Shown: one piece after another, positions 1 to 6,273 of the stretch
Layout: each line of letters begins with the position of its first letter
Position numbering within the stretch: position 1 is the first letter of the stretch
Assembly: GCA_964429575.1 (NCBI GenBank)
Contig: CAYSCX010000055.1
Span: 1-12,770, forward strand
Reading direction: 5' to 3'
Length of the DNA: 12,770 nt
DNA from: CAYSCX01 sp964429575
GTDB taxonomy: Bacteria > Desulfobacterota > Binatia > Binatales > Binataceae
The notes under the pieces: generated by a model
What the model was told of the DNA's origin: nothing
What the model saw: only the letters and a program-made list of their open reading frames with translations
Database searches by the model: none
Made by a program: the position numbers and the translations under genes

Positions 1-429
1 TTCGAGCGCGGACGGCTGGTATTAGTAGTCGAAGGCGAGAATCTGTTCGTCAATGGCGGACGGCCGGCGCTTGCGAAGCTGCTCGGCGGCGACTCCGCGG
101 GCGAGTTCGCATCGGCGATTGGTTTCGGTTCATCGGGGGCGGCGCCGTCGGTGACGGACAGCGTGCTCACCGCCGCGGCATACTACAAGGCGCTGGGTAG
201 CCATTCGCAGGACGGCACCGGGAGTGTGACGTTCAACTGGAGTCTCGACGCGACCGACGTCGGCGCACAGGGGATAACCATTCAGGAGCTGGGACTGTTT
301 GCGGACCGGACGTCGGTGGCGCTGCCGGGGAGCGTGTCGCCGGCGCCTCTGCTGGCAAGGAAGTCGATCGCGCCAATCAGTTTCGGCGCTTCGATGAGTA
401 TTACCGGGTCGTGGACGCTGACGTTCTAG
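1..429 (+). CDS. Phage tail/baseplate-type structural protein, 5' end cut by window
   Basis: Frame 1 is open from the first base to the TAG at 427-429, so 142 residues are visible and the start lies outside the window. An ATG-less start inside (GTG at 151) would remove the well-formed segment before it, which reads as continuous protein (NLFVNGGRPALAKLLGG, then IGFGSSG). The pattern of a small Gly-rich beginning, TDSVLT, a beta-rich middle with TIQELGLFADR, then LLARKSIAPI and a closing SITGSWTLTF resembles proteins found in prophage tail-fibre and baseplate regions, where an ExGLF motif and a final W-x-[LI]-x-F strand recur. The next two genes on the same strand are also tail-like, which supports this. 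No enzyme motif is seen. The exact family is not certain; the phage-tail assignment comes from pattern and context. Confidence 0.6.
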   Translation, partial: FERGRLVLVVEGENLFVNGGRPALAKLLGGDSAGEFASAIGFGSSGAAPSVTDSVLTAAAYYKALGSHSQDGTGSVTFNWSLDATDVGAQGITIQELGLFADRTSVALPGSVSPAPLLARKSIAPISFGASMSITGSWTLTF

Positions 430-449
430 GGAGAGGGGAAGGGAAAAGG

Positions 450-475
450 GGGCGCACAGCCGTGCGCCCCTACGG
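450..475 (+). repeat. 26-bp dispersed hairpin repeat, copy A
   Basis: Perfect 8-bp arms GGGCGCAC and GTGCGCCC enclose AGCC and are followed by CTACGG. It starts 20 bases after the stop of the partial tail gene. The same module occurs at 625-650 (degenerate), 8754-8804 (interrupted), 10189-10214 (different loop) and 11124-11149 (identical), always in this orientation. It could form a stem in RNA of the upstream gene, but no T-run follows. Confidence 0.9.
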
Positions 476-480
476 AAGAG

Positions 481-546
481 GTCGCGCGCCGCGCCTCCCA
501 ATAACAGGAAGTGAGGCATCGGGGAGGAACCGCTCCCGTTGGTCGG
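481..546 (+). repeat. About 67-bp dispersed repeat, copy 1
   Basis: This begins GTCGCGCGCCGCGCCTCCC, continues AATAAC, then GAGGCATCGGGGAGGAACCG and ends CTCCCGTTGGTCGG. Related copies lie at 8672-8740, 10968-11035 and 11041-11107. The first part and the GGGAGGAACCGCTCCC part each contain a short inverted repeat. It is non-coding in the direction of the flanking genes. Confidence 0.85.
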
Positions 547-590
547 TGAAGTTGCGGCGCGCACCGTGCTCGGAGGCCGGCGACCGGCGA

Positions 591-610
591 CCCTTCGACA
601 GGCTCAGGGC
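591..610 (+). repeat. Short repeat CCCTTCGACAGGCTCAGGGC
   Basis: A 20-bp imperfect palindrome (outer arms CCCT/AGGG) lies between the 67-bp module and the degenerate hairpin copy B. A related core, TTCGACTACGCTCAGGGCA, appears at 8769-8787 inside another repeat. Sequences of this type are common dispersed elements in several high-GC bacteria. Its position suggests it inserted into an older composite repeat. Confidence 0.6.
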
Positions 611-624
611 AAGGGGACAGAAAA

Positions 625-650
625 GGGCACAAAGCCGTGCGCCCCTACGG
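625..650 (+). repeat. 26-bp hairpin repeat, degenerate copy B
   Basis: The left arm has decayed (GGGCACAAAGCC) while the right side GTGCGCCCCTACGG is intact. It lies about 50 bases before the tail-fibre start. Confidence 0.75.
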
Positions 651-700
651 GAGAAGTGATGGATACACGATGGAGGAAGTGAGGTGCAAGTGAGACGACA

Positions 701-1270
701 ATGAGTACTCTAATTGATATACCAGGGTTCGCGGCCAATGAGGTCTACCAGATCGGGGCGACGGATCGGGTCGAGGGGGCGGCGGACGGCGCGAGCTTTG
801 GCGGATTGGGGATCTCAAACCAGCCGCATCAACAGCTCGCGAACCGCACCGCGCTGCTCAAGCAGCGCCAGGACAACAACATCGCGGCGATCGGCGTATT
901 GCAGGCGTTCGCGGCGAAGTTCGTCGGCTCGCTGCAGGCCAACGGCTACCTCAAGATTCCGCTAACCGACGTGACGCGCGGGGCGGTGACGGCGATCATC
1001 GAGTGGGGGTACTACGCGCTGAGCGCGCAGAAGATTCCCAACGATGTAACGCTGAACGTGACATGGCCGCTGGCATTTCCCAACGCGATACTTGCGCCGC
1101 CGCTGGCCACGAACGTGTATGAATCGACCAGCGGGTTCAACGTCGCGGCGGCGGTAATCAGCTACTCGAAAACGGGCGCGACGTTTGTACTGGACGTTCC
1201 GGGCGGGACCACGCTGGGCAACACCAACGAACGGTCGAACGGGTTTTCGTGGTTGGCGATTGGCTTCTGA
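701..1270 (+). CDS. Phage tail-fibre protein with gp53-like C-terminal end
   Basis: This 189-residue protein looks like a short tail fibre. Residues about 36-56 read GLGISNQPHQQLANRTALLK, a segment typical of prophage fibre proteins just after the N-terminal attachment part. The C-terminal half (about 95-189) has a Gly-rich turn, WPLAFPNAI near the middle, a beta-rich stretch, and ends in SNGFSWLAIGF. This matches the gp53-like fibre C-terminus, which usually closes with a W-x-A-I-G motif. No signal peptide is seen. The ATG at 701 is chosen because upstream sequence is repeat DNA; the Shine-Dalgarno match is weak (GAGA six bases away). It lies between the partial tail gene and the spike-like gene, 43 bases before the latter, so the two are probably co-transcribed. 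Its likely role is receptor recognition by a phage tail or tail-derived particle. Confidence 0.8.
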   Translation: MSTLIDIPGFAANEVYQIGATDRVEGAADGASFGGLGISNQPHQQLANRTALLKQRQDNNIAAIGVLQAFAAKFVGSLQANGYLKIPLTDVTRGAVTAIIEWGYYALSAQKIPNDVTLNVTWPLAFPNAILAPPLATNVYESTSGFNVAAAVISYSKTGATFVLDVPGGTTLGNTNERSNGFSWLAIGF

Positions 1271-1303
1271 GGCGGTGAAAGCGATCGGATGGCGGCGCGC
1301 ACA

Positions 1304-1310
1304 GAGAGGA
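1304..1310 (+). promoter_or_regulatory. Ribosome binding site that fixes the spike start
   Basis: GAGAGGA lies three bases before the ATG at 1314. The open frame extends upstream to 1185 over the tail-fibre gene, but this site and the signal peptide that begins at 1314 decide the start. Confidence 0.75.
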
Positions 1311-1313
1311 ATC

Positions 1314-4193
1314 ATGAAGAAGTTTCATGCAGGCAGTTCACGGCTGGTTGGGGCGGCGGCGGCGGGCGCCATCGTAATGTTTTTTTCGGCGGGCGCGATC
1401 GCGCAAGTGCAACCGCCCAACAATCCTCCGGCCGGCGCGTACCAACCGATTCCAAACTTCTCGGGACCCGGCGCGGGGTTGCTGTTTCGCCGAGCGATCA
1501 ACGATCGGTTTTCCGGCGCGGCGACGATCGCGCCCGCGGTGGTGAGACTGCCGCTGGCGAGCCTGCCGCCAGTGGTGGACGGGATGGTGTTCTTTTGCAC
1601 CGACTGCAAGCGGGTCAATCCGTGCGCGACGGGCGGGGCGGGCGCGTGGGCGATGGGAGCACGCGCCGCCTGGCGATGTGCGGAAGGGCCGCTCGAGGCG
1701 GACCTCAATGTGGCGGGTCGAAAGCTGACGAACGTCGCGGCGGCGGGAGCGAGCGGCGAGGCATTGAGTTACGGGCAGAGCGGAGCGGTGCTGGCGGGGC
1801 TGGGCGCGAGCGGGCAGAAGCTGACGGGAGTCGGGGCGGGCGCGGCGGCGGGCGATGCATTGGCATTCGCGCAGGCGGGCGCGAAGTTCGGCGACGTGAC
1901 GGACACGGGAGCGACGAATGGCTCCAACACCATATCACAGTTCTCGGTCAACGGCGTGCTGAACGTCAAGGCCTACGGCGCAATTTCAGGCAGCACGACC
2001 AACACGACCGGCTCCATCGCTATAGCCACTCCGACGCTGACCGTTGCGTCGGCTACCTCATTCGCGGTTGGGCAGGGAATTTACGTCGGCGGCGCTGGCG
2101 CTGCGACCTCGCTGACCACACCCACCGCACCGACGCCTACGGCGACCTGCGATGCGGCCTGCACGACCACCTACAACTACAAGATCGCGGCACTCGACGG
2201 ATCGGGCGGTTCCACGGCAGCGTCGGCGGCATCATCGAACGTCTCGAACAACGCGACGCTCAACTACGACGCCCGCTACAACACGCTCAAGTGGACGCCT
2301 GCAACCGGGGCAGCCTCGTACGCAGTCTACCGTGGCACTACGCTGATTGCGGTATGGCCGAACACAGTCAACGGCGGCGGCGGCAACACTCAGATCGTGT
2401 TTCGTGACTACGGGCAGGTGGCGCTCACGGGCGGGCCTGATCTGCCGACAACCGCAGCGGGCGCGGCGCGTAAGCAATCGTTGATCACGCGCATCACAGC
2501 CGTCAGCGGAACGACGCTCACCCTCGCCGACAACGCGACAACCACAGTCACTAGCGAGAGCGTTTATCACGACGATGGCTACGTGATTAAGCAAGCGGTC
2601 ACTGCGGCGCTGGCGGTGTCGAACTTGAAACCACCCGCAGTATTCATCCCGACCGGCACCTACGTGCTCTCGTCGTCGGTTACGAGCGGATCGGCTGGAG
2701 GCGGCACGGGCAACCTGCTCATCGCTGGTGCGGGTGCCTACAACACGGAACTGAAAGGTCTCGCGCCTCTAGCCGGACTTTCTGCGGTCAAATTCTTCAA
2801 TGCGTGGCATCCGCAGATGCGCGATATGACGATAAACGGCGCGGTGCCGCTGCTCGCAGGCGTCGAGTCGCATATCAATAATCCCGCGTTGCCGTGCTGC
2901 AATGTAGGCTCAGGCGCATTTCGCGATCTCATGCTCGGATACAACGGCAGCGGGAACAATCTTACCTTCGGCATAGCATTCACCGCCGCGAACGGATGGG
3001 ATCAGAACAACTCCGAGCAGGTTCTCAGGGATATCTGGACCGTGGGAACGATTGAGGCGGGCATCGGCTTCCTGCACCTCAACACACTCCAGAACACGAT
3101 CAATGGCGGAATAATCAGCGGTGGGCGCGCCGGACTCTATTTTCAGGGTGGCAATGCGACGGTCACAGGCACAGTTCTGGGCGCGAACTCCAGCGCGGGA
3201 AACTACCTGCTCGACGTGGGTGCGGGCACCTACACACACAACATAGAACTTATCGGCGTGCACGCAGAAGCTGGTGCGTCCTTCCTGAATGTGGATGCCG
3301 CTGCGGCAGGCGGCAACTTCATGGCGGTTGAGATTATTGGCTCGCAGTTCTCAATCGGAGGCGCACAGCCGACTTGCGTGAATTTCAAGTCCACGACGTT
3401 TAGCCTCCGAATGGTGGATACACAACTTTGCGAGGGCGCACTAGGCACGTGGAACCTCGACTGCATCGCCTGCACGCTAATCAACGTGCGGCATGGAATG
3501 AGCGCGCTGAACATGAACAACGCGGCGACCCGCATGGTCGTGATCGGAAACGATGATGCGTCTGGCGCAATCACGGTGACCAACGGCGTAGGCGCCAGCA
3601 TCCAAGGAGTGATGAATCGTGGGATGACGAGCACCGGCAACGAGTTTAAGACGCTCAGGGATACAACGATTCTGAATAACATCGACTCGCTGACCGTCAC
3701 GAGTGGCCTTACATTCAAACGTAACGCGAGTGCACCGGGCACCGGCTTGGAAATTTCACCCGGAGGGCCGTGCGGTCACATCCTGCAAATGGAGAAGGGC
3801 GGCGGGACCGATGGAATAGCCAAGTTCAGTGGCGCATGTCCGTCCGGCGTTGACTGGCAATTCGACACGATAGTTAATGCGAACGCCGGTCAACAGGTAG
3901 GCGGGGGCGCGACATTACTCAAAAGGTCTTCCTCAACGTTCGCATTGAATCTCGCCGCGCCTGGGGCGGTGCCAGGATGCGTTGACTCGGCGGCGCAGAC
4001 GCTGACCGGCGTGGCGCTAGGCAATGTGTGCAGCGCATCGATGAGTGTGAACCTGCAGGGCGCGCAGCAGCATGGCTGTTTCGTGAATGCGGCAGACCAA
4101 GTGACATTCAGAGTGTGTCAGTTGTCGGGGGCGGCGGCGGATCCGGATGGCGGGAGCGGGGCGACGTACCGTGCGGTGGTGGAGAAGTACTAG
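1314..4193 (+). CDS. Exported tailspike-like protein, split pectate-lyase beta-helix
   Basis: This 959-residue modular protein has the following order. Residues 1-31 are a Sec signal peptide (KK near the start, hydrophobic core, cleavage after AIA). Residues 91-122 carry four cysteines (C95, C98, C104, C122) and end in W-R-C. Residues 131-158 and 163-190 are tail-fibre-type repeats (K-L-T-x-V, G-[DE]-A-L). At 216-223 is LNVKAYGA and at 418-454 YHDDG with AVFIPTGTYVLSS, the two halves of the pectate-lyase-3 N-terminal motif, separated by about 195 residues that include a fibronectin-III-like part (about 284-375). Residues about 455-800 are beta-helix-like. Residues about 880-959 form a beta-rich cap with C889, C906, C922 and C935. 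Catalytic residues cannot be named. It may cleave or bind surface polysaccharide after export. GC is lower in the middle than at both ends. It could still be a true virion spike with a misleading hydrophobic start. Confidence 0.8.
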   Translation: MKKFHAGSSRLVGAAAAGAIVMFFSAGAIAQVQPPNNPPAGAYQPIPNFSGPGAGLLFRRAINDRFSGAATIAPAVVRLPLASLPPVVDGMVFFCTDCKRVNPCATGGAGAWAMGARAAWRCAEGPLEADLNVAGRKLTNVAAAGASGEALSYGQSGAVLAGLGASGQKLTGVGAGAAAGDALAFAQAGAKFGDVTDTGATNGSNTISQFSVNGVLNVKAYGAISGSTTNTTGSIAIATPTLTVASATSFAVGQGIYVGGAGAATSLTTPTAPTPTATCDAACTTTYNYKIAALDGSGGSTAASAASSNVSNNATLNYDARYNTLKWTPATGAASYAVYRGTTLIAVWPNTVNGGGGNTQIVFRDYGQVALTGGPDLPTTAAGAARKQSLITRITAVSGTTLTLADNATTTVTSESVYHDDGYVIKQAVTAALAVSNLKPPAVFIPTGTYVLSSSVTSGSAGGGTGNLLIAGAGAYNTELKGLAPLAGLSAVKFFNAWHPQMRDMTINGAVPLLAGVESHINNPALPCCNVGSGAFRDLMLGYNGSGNNLTFGIAFTAANGWDQNNSEQVLRDIWTVGTIEAGIGFLHLNTLQNTINGGIISGGRAGLYFQGGNATVTGTVLGANSSAGNYLLDVGAGTYTHNIELIGVHAEAGASFLNVDAAAAGGNFMAVEIIGSQFSIGGAQPTCVNFKSTTFSLRMVDTQLCEGALGTWNLDCIACTLINVRHGMSALNMNNAATRMVVIGNDDASGAITVTNGVGASIQGVMNRGMTSTGNEFKTLRDTTILNNIDSLTVTSGLTFKRNASAPGTGLEISPGGPCGHILQMEKGGGTDGIAKFSGACPSGVDWQFDTIVNANAGQQVGGGATLLKRSSSTFALNLAAPGAVPGCVDSAAQTLTGVALGNVCSASMSVNLQGAQQHGCFVNAADQVTFRVCQLSGAAADPDGGSGATYRAVVEKY
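1704..1883 (+). repeat. Two 28-residue tail-fibre-type repeats in the spike gene
   Basis: Residues 131-158 (bases 1704-1787) and 163-190 (1800-1883) align without gaps at a 32-residue spacing. Shared positions include L at 1, G at 5, K-L-T at 7-9, V at 11, G at 18 and 15 or nearby, A-L at 20-21, Q at 25 and G-A at 27-28. Such repeats occur in phage fibre shafts, where they build the trimeric stalk. Confidence 0.7.
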
Positions 4194-4286
4194 CAGTGGG
4201 AGTGAGAGCGGGCTTGCGCAGGATCGCTGTTGGTGGAACCCCGCGCACGCCAGCGGAGAAGCTCATCCCAGTCATCAAAAGTTCCT

Positions 4287-4323
4287 AGCAGGCTGTTGAA
4301 GAAATCATTTTCAACAGCCTGCT
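4287..4323. terminator. Perfect 14-bp inverted repeat between convergent genes
   Basis: Arms AGCAGGCTGTTGAA (4287-4300) and TTCAACAGCCTGCT (4310-4323) enclose nine bases. It sits between the spike gene (ends 4193) and the convergent polymerase gene (ends 4442), the place for a two-way terminator. No clear T-run follows on either side, so it may instead be a dispersed palindromic element; the core GCAGGCTGTTGAA is a motif seen at gene ends in many genomes. Confidence 0.6.
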
Positions 4324-4335
4324 CCCTCTCTCTCG

Positions 4336-4354
4336 TCTCCCCCGATGGGGGAGA
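4336..4354. repeat. Short hairpin TCTCCCCC-GAT-GGGGGAGA
   Basis: An 8-bp perfect stem with a three-base loop follows the 14-bp inverted repeat. It resembles the C-rich/G-rich hairpins at 8531-8552, 10082-10109 and 11171-11192. It may add to termination at the end of the polymerase gene. Confidence 0.55.
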
Positions 4355-4441
4355 AGATTAGGTAGGAAGCCAACTTTCCGGCAGGGTGTTGAGCACGCCT
4401 GCGCATCCGCGACGCCATGTTCTGGGTTTCTCAACTCCCTG

Positions 4442-6013
4442 TTAGACGTGATCCTTCGTGATATCAGGTAGGCCTTCGGCGCTGCGCACGCTTGCTGGAT
4501 AACGACCTAACGGTGACAGAGTAATTGCGACGTTAATCAGCGCAAGAAACGCCAGTGTCCAAGGGATGCCGCCGAGGACGAGTGAAGTGGCCGATCCGAT
4601 GTCAAACAGGCTCGCCGCTAGGTAGACGCCAGCAATGACGGCGCCAAAGCCCATCCGTGGATGTACGAAGATCCGAAGAAGCATCCGGTACGCCACGCCC
4701 AACAGGAACATCACGACGGCTACTCCGGGAAGGCCGAAGTTCGCATATGCTTCGACAAGCTGCGGGAAATTGTATGACGTTTCATAGCTGGCGGGCCCGA
4801 GCAATCCGTAGCGGCGACCGAACGTCTGACCGGTTTCCTCCTCCGGCTTCGCAGCCCACAAGAATCTCGGAATGGGCTTGTACAGTAGCGGGGCGTACGA
4901 GTGACCGTACCAGTAAGGCACGTGATCAGGCGTGTCTCGCATGACCTCCACAAGCGTCGGGATTAGCCATGCTCGCTGCGCAGCAATCTCCATCGCAAAT
5001 TCGCGAAGACGCGGTCCTTGCGCGAAGACATCCGATGAAATGTCCGCGTAGGCGGAGAATTTCTGCATGATCGTCTGCGGCGGAAAACGGCTGCCGCCCC
5101 AGGTCAGCATGCGGTAGTGCAATTGGACTGGCCGGACCGCCACCGCGACGAGCGCCCCGACGAGAAGCCAGCTCCACGGGATCCTTCGACGCATGGACGA
5201 ATAGAGGAATACTACCACGAAAACTACGACAAACGCTTGACCGCTCAGTCCTGTCAGCAGGCCGGCGATGAAGCGCAACGGTACCAAAACGCCCCACAAC
5301 AGGAACTTCGACGCGATCCCGAGCGAACCGGTGAGCTGTAGCGCAAACAGAATCAAAATTCCGAGAATCCAGAAGTCCTTCGCGAAACTCTCGAGTTGCG
5401 TGATTGCTACGGGGACTTCTTCGCCAGGAAGAAGGAACCATGCGGCAATACCGATGGCGCTGAATGCGAGAGCCCAATTTCGGACCCCTTCGACGTCCTG
5501 CCACCGCATCTTCACTTTAGGAATGAAGGAATCCAACAACCCTTGCAGCGGAGAATAGTAGCCACAGAATATGCAGACACAGCCGAACAGTGCGAGAGCA
5601 AGTGCTGAAGAGACTAATTCATCCGGTAGCGCTTTCGGCACGAGCCCAATCGTGAGGCGTTTGACGAAAAACATAGGAACTGCATAATAGCCAGCAAAAA
5701 CAATTGCGATAAACGGGAGAAACGGGATACTCCGGTCGATTCCGGAACGCCAGAGCCAGACCGGCACAGCAGCCAGTGCGATGATTGCGGATGCCAGCAG
5801 ACGCTGGGCCGCGGTGAGCTGCGCGGGCGCGTTGAGGTTCAGGAGAATAATCAGCGCGCCAAGGCCGCCAAGCATCGCGAACTGGCGCGTGAGCGAGAAC
5901 GAACCCGGCGCTGACGAAGTCAGAATTCGATGCCAGTCAGCATCAAGGGGAATCACACGCATTGTTGGACTCTGAGAATACAGCGGTGCGCTCACGACAT
6001 CAACGCTCGGCAC
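4442..6013 (-). CDS. Wzy-like oligosaccharide repeat-unit polymerase
   Basis: The 523-residue protein has about ten to twelve hydrophobic segments, starting near residues 44-60, 71-89 and 97-116, with a large soluble loop from about 296 to 420. The loop and following helix hold the family-typical sequence IPRFLWAAKP (381-390), then SYNFPQLVEAYANFGLPGV (413-431), as in O-antigen or capsule polymerases that join lipid-linked repeat units at the periplasmic face of the inner membrane. The frame starts with GTG at 6013; an ATG at 5962 (17 codons later, MRVIPLDADW) is equally possible, since neither has a strong ribosome site. GC is lower than in the neighbouring genes (hand counts of 45-55% in sampled 60-base lines at 5521, 5641 and 5701), as is common for transferred polymerase genes. 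An O-antigen ligase or another EPS polymerase is possible. Confidence 0.72.
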   Translation of the reverse strand: MPSVDVVSAPLYSQSPTMRVIPLDADWHRILTSSAPGSFSLTRQFAMLGGLGALIILLNLNAPAQLTAAQRLLASAIIALAAVPVWLWRSGIDRSIPFLPFIAIVFAGYYAVPMFFVKRLTIGLVPKALPDELVSSALALALFGCVCIFCGYYSPLQGLLDSFIPKVKMRWQDVEGVRNWALAFSAIGIAAWFLLPGEEVPVAITQLESFAKDFWILGILILFALQLTGSLGIASKFLLWGVLVPLRFIAGLLTGLSGQAFVVVFVVVFLYSSMRRRIPWSWLLVGALVAVAVRPVQLHYRMLTWGGSRFPPQTIMQKFSAYADISSDVFAQGPRLREFAMEIAAQRAWLIPTLVEVMRDTPDHVPYWYGHSYAPLLYKPIPRFLWAAKPEEETGQTFGRRYGLLGPASYETSYNFPQLVEAYANFGLPGVAVVMFLLGVAYRMLLRIFVHPRMGFGAVIAGVYLAASLFDIGSATSLVLGGIPWTLAFLALINVAITLSPLGRYPASVRSAEGLPDITKDHV

Positions 6014-6273
6014 CCTGCCTGCACGAGTTTCTTGGAGTCTGCGTCACAAGTAAATGCTCTCTGCGGCTGTCGCGTCTGCTTGCGGCAGCGGATCGGTCAT
6101 CACTGCGACGGCCGCCCACTCGCTTCGAGAAGCGGCTGGATTCGCGACGGTATGGGATTGGCGCATTGCGCTCGGATACTACGCGTGAGGCGGCCGCCGA
6201 TCACCCGGCGGTCGAGGAGTACTAGGGTGGCGGGTAACGTGGAGCGCGGACATGGCTCGGTGAATCAGAGGGT
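6014..6273. other. Gap between polymerase and GT-C genes with one small open frame
   Basis: These 260 bases separate two minus-strand genes. The only frame worth noting is 6054-6188 on the plus strand (ATG to TGA, 44 codons, ending DWRIALGYYA); it has no visible ribosome site and is not called a gene. A promoter for the polymerase gene may lie here, but no convincing -35/-10 pair was found. The gap suggests the two minus-strand genes are not tightly coupled. Confidence 0.4.

Noticed and set aside
1289..2407. 372-codon plus-strand open frame inside the spike gene
   Set aside because: Arg/Gly-rich shadow of the spike frame, no recognisable domain; the spike frame holds the signal peptide and lyase motifs.
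4194..4441. Possible attachment site at the end of the tail cassette
   Set aside because: No tRNA gene or integrase nearby and no direct repeat partner in the window; the inverted repeat there is better read as a terminator or palindromic element.
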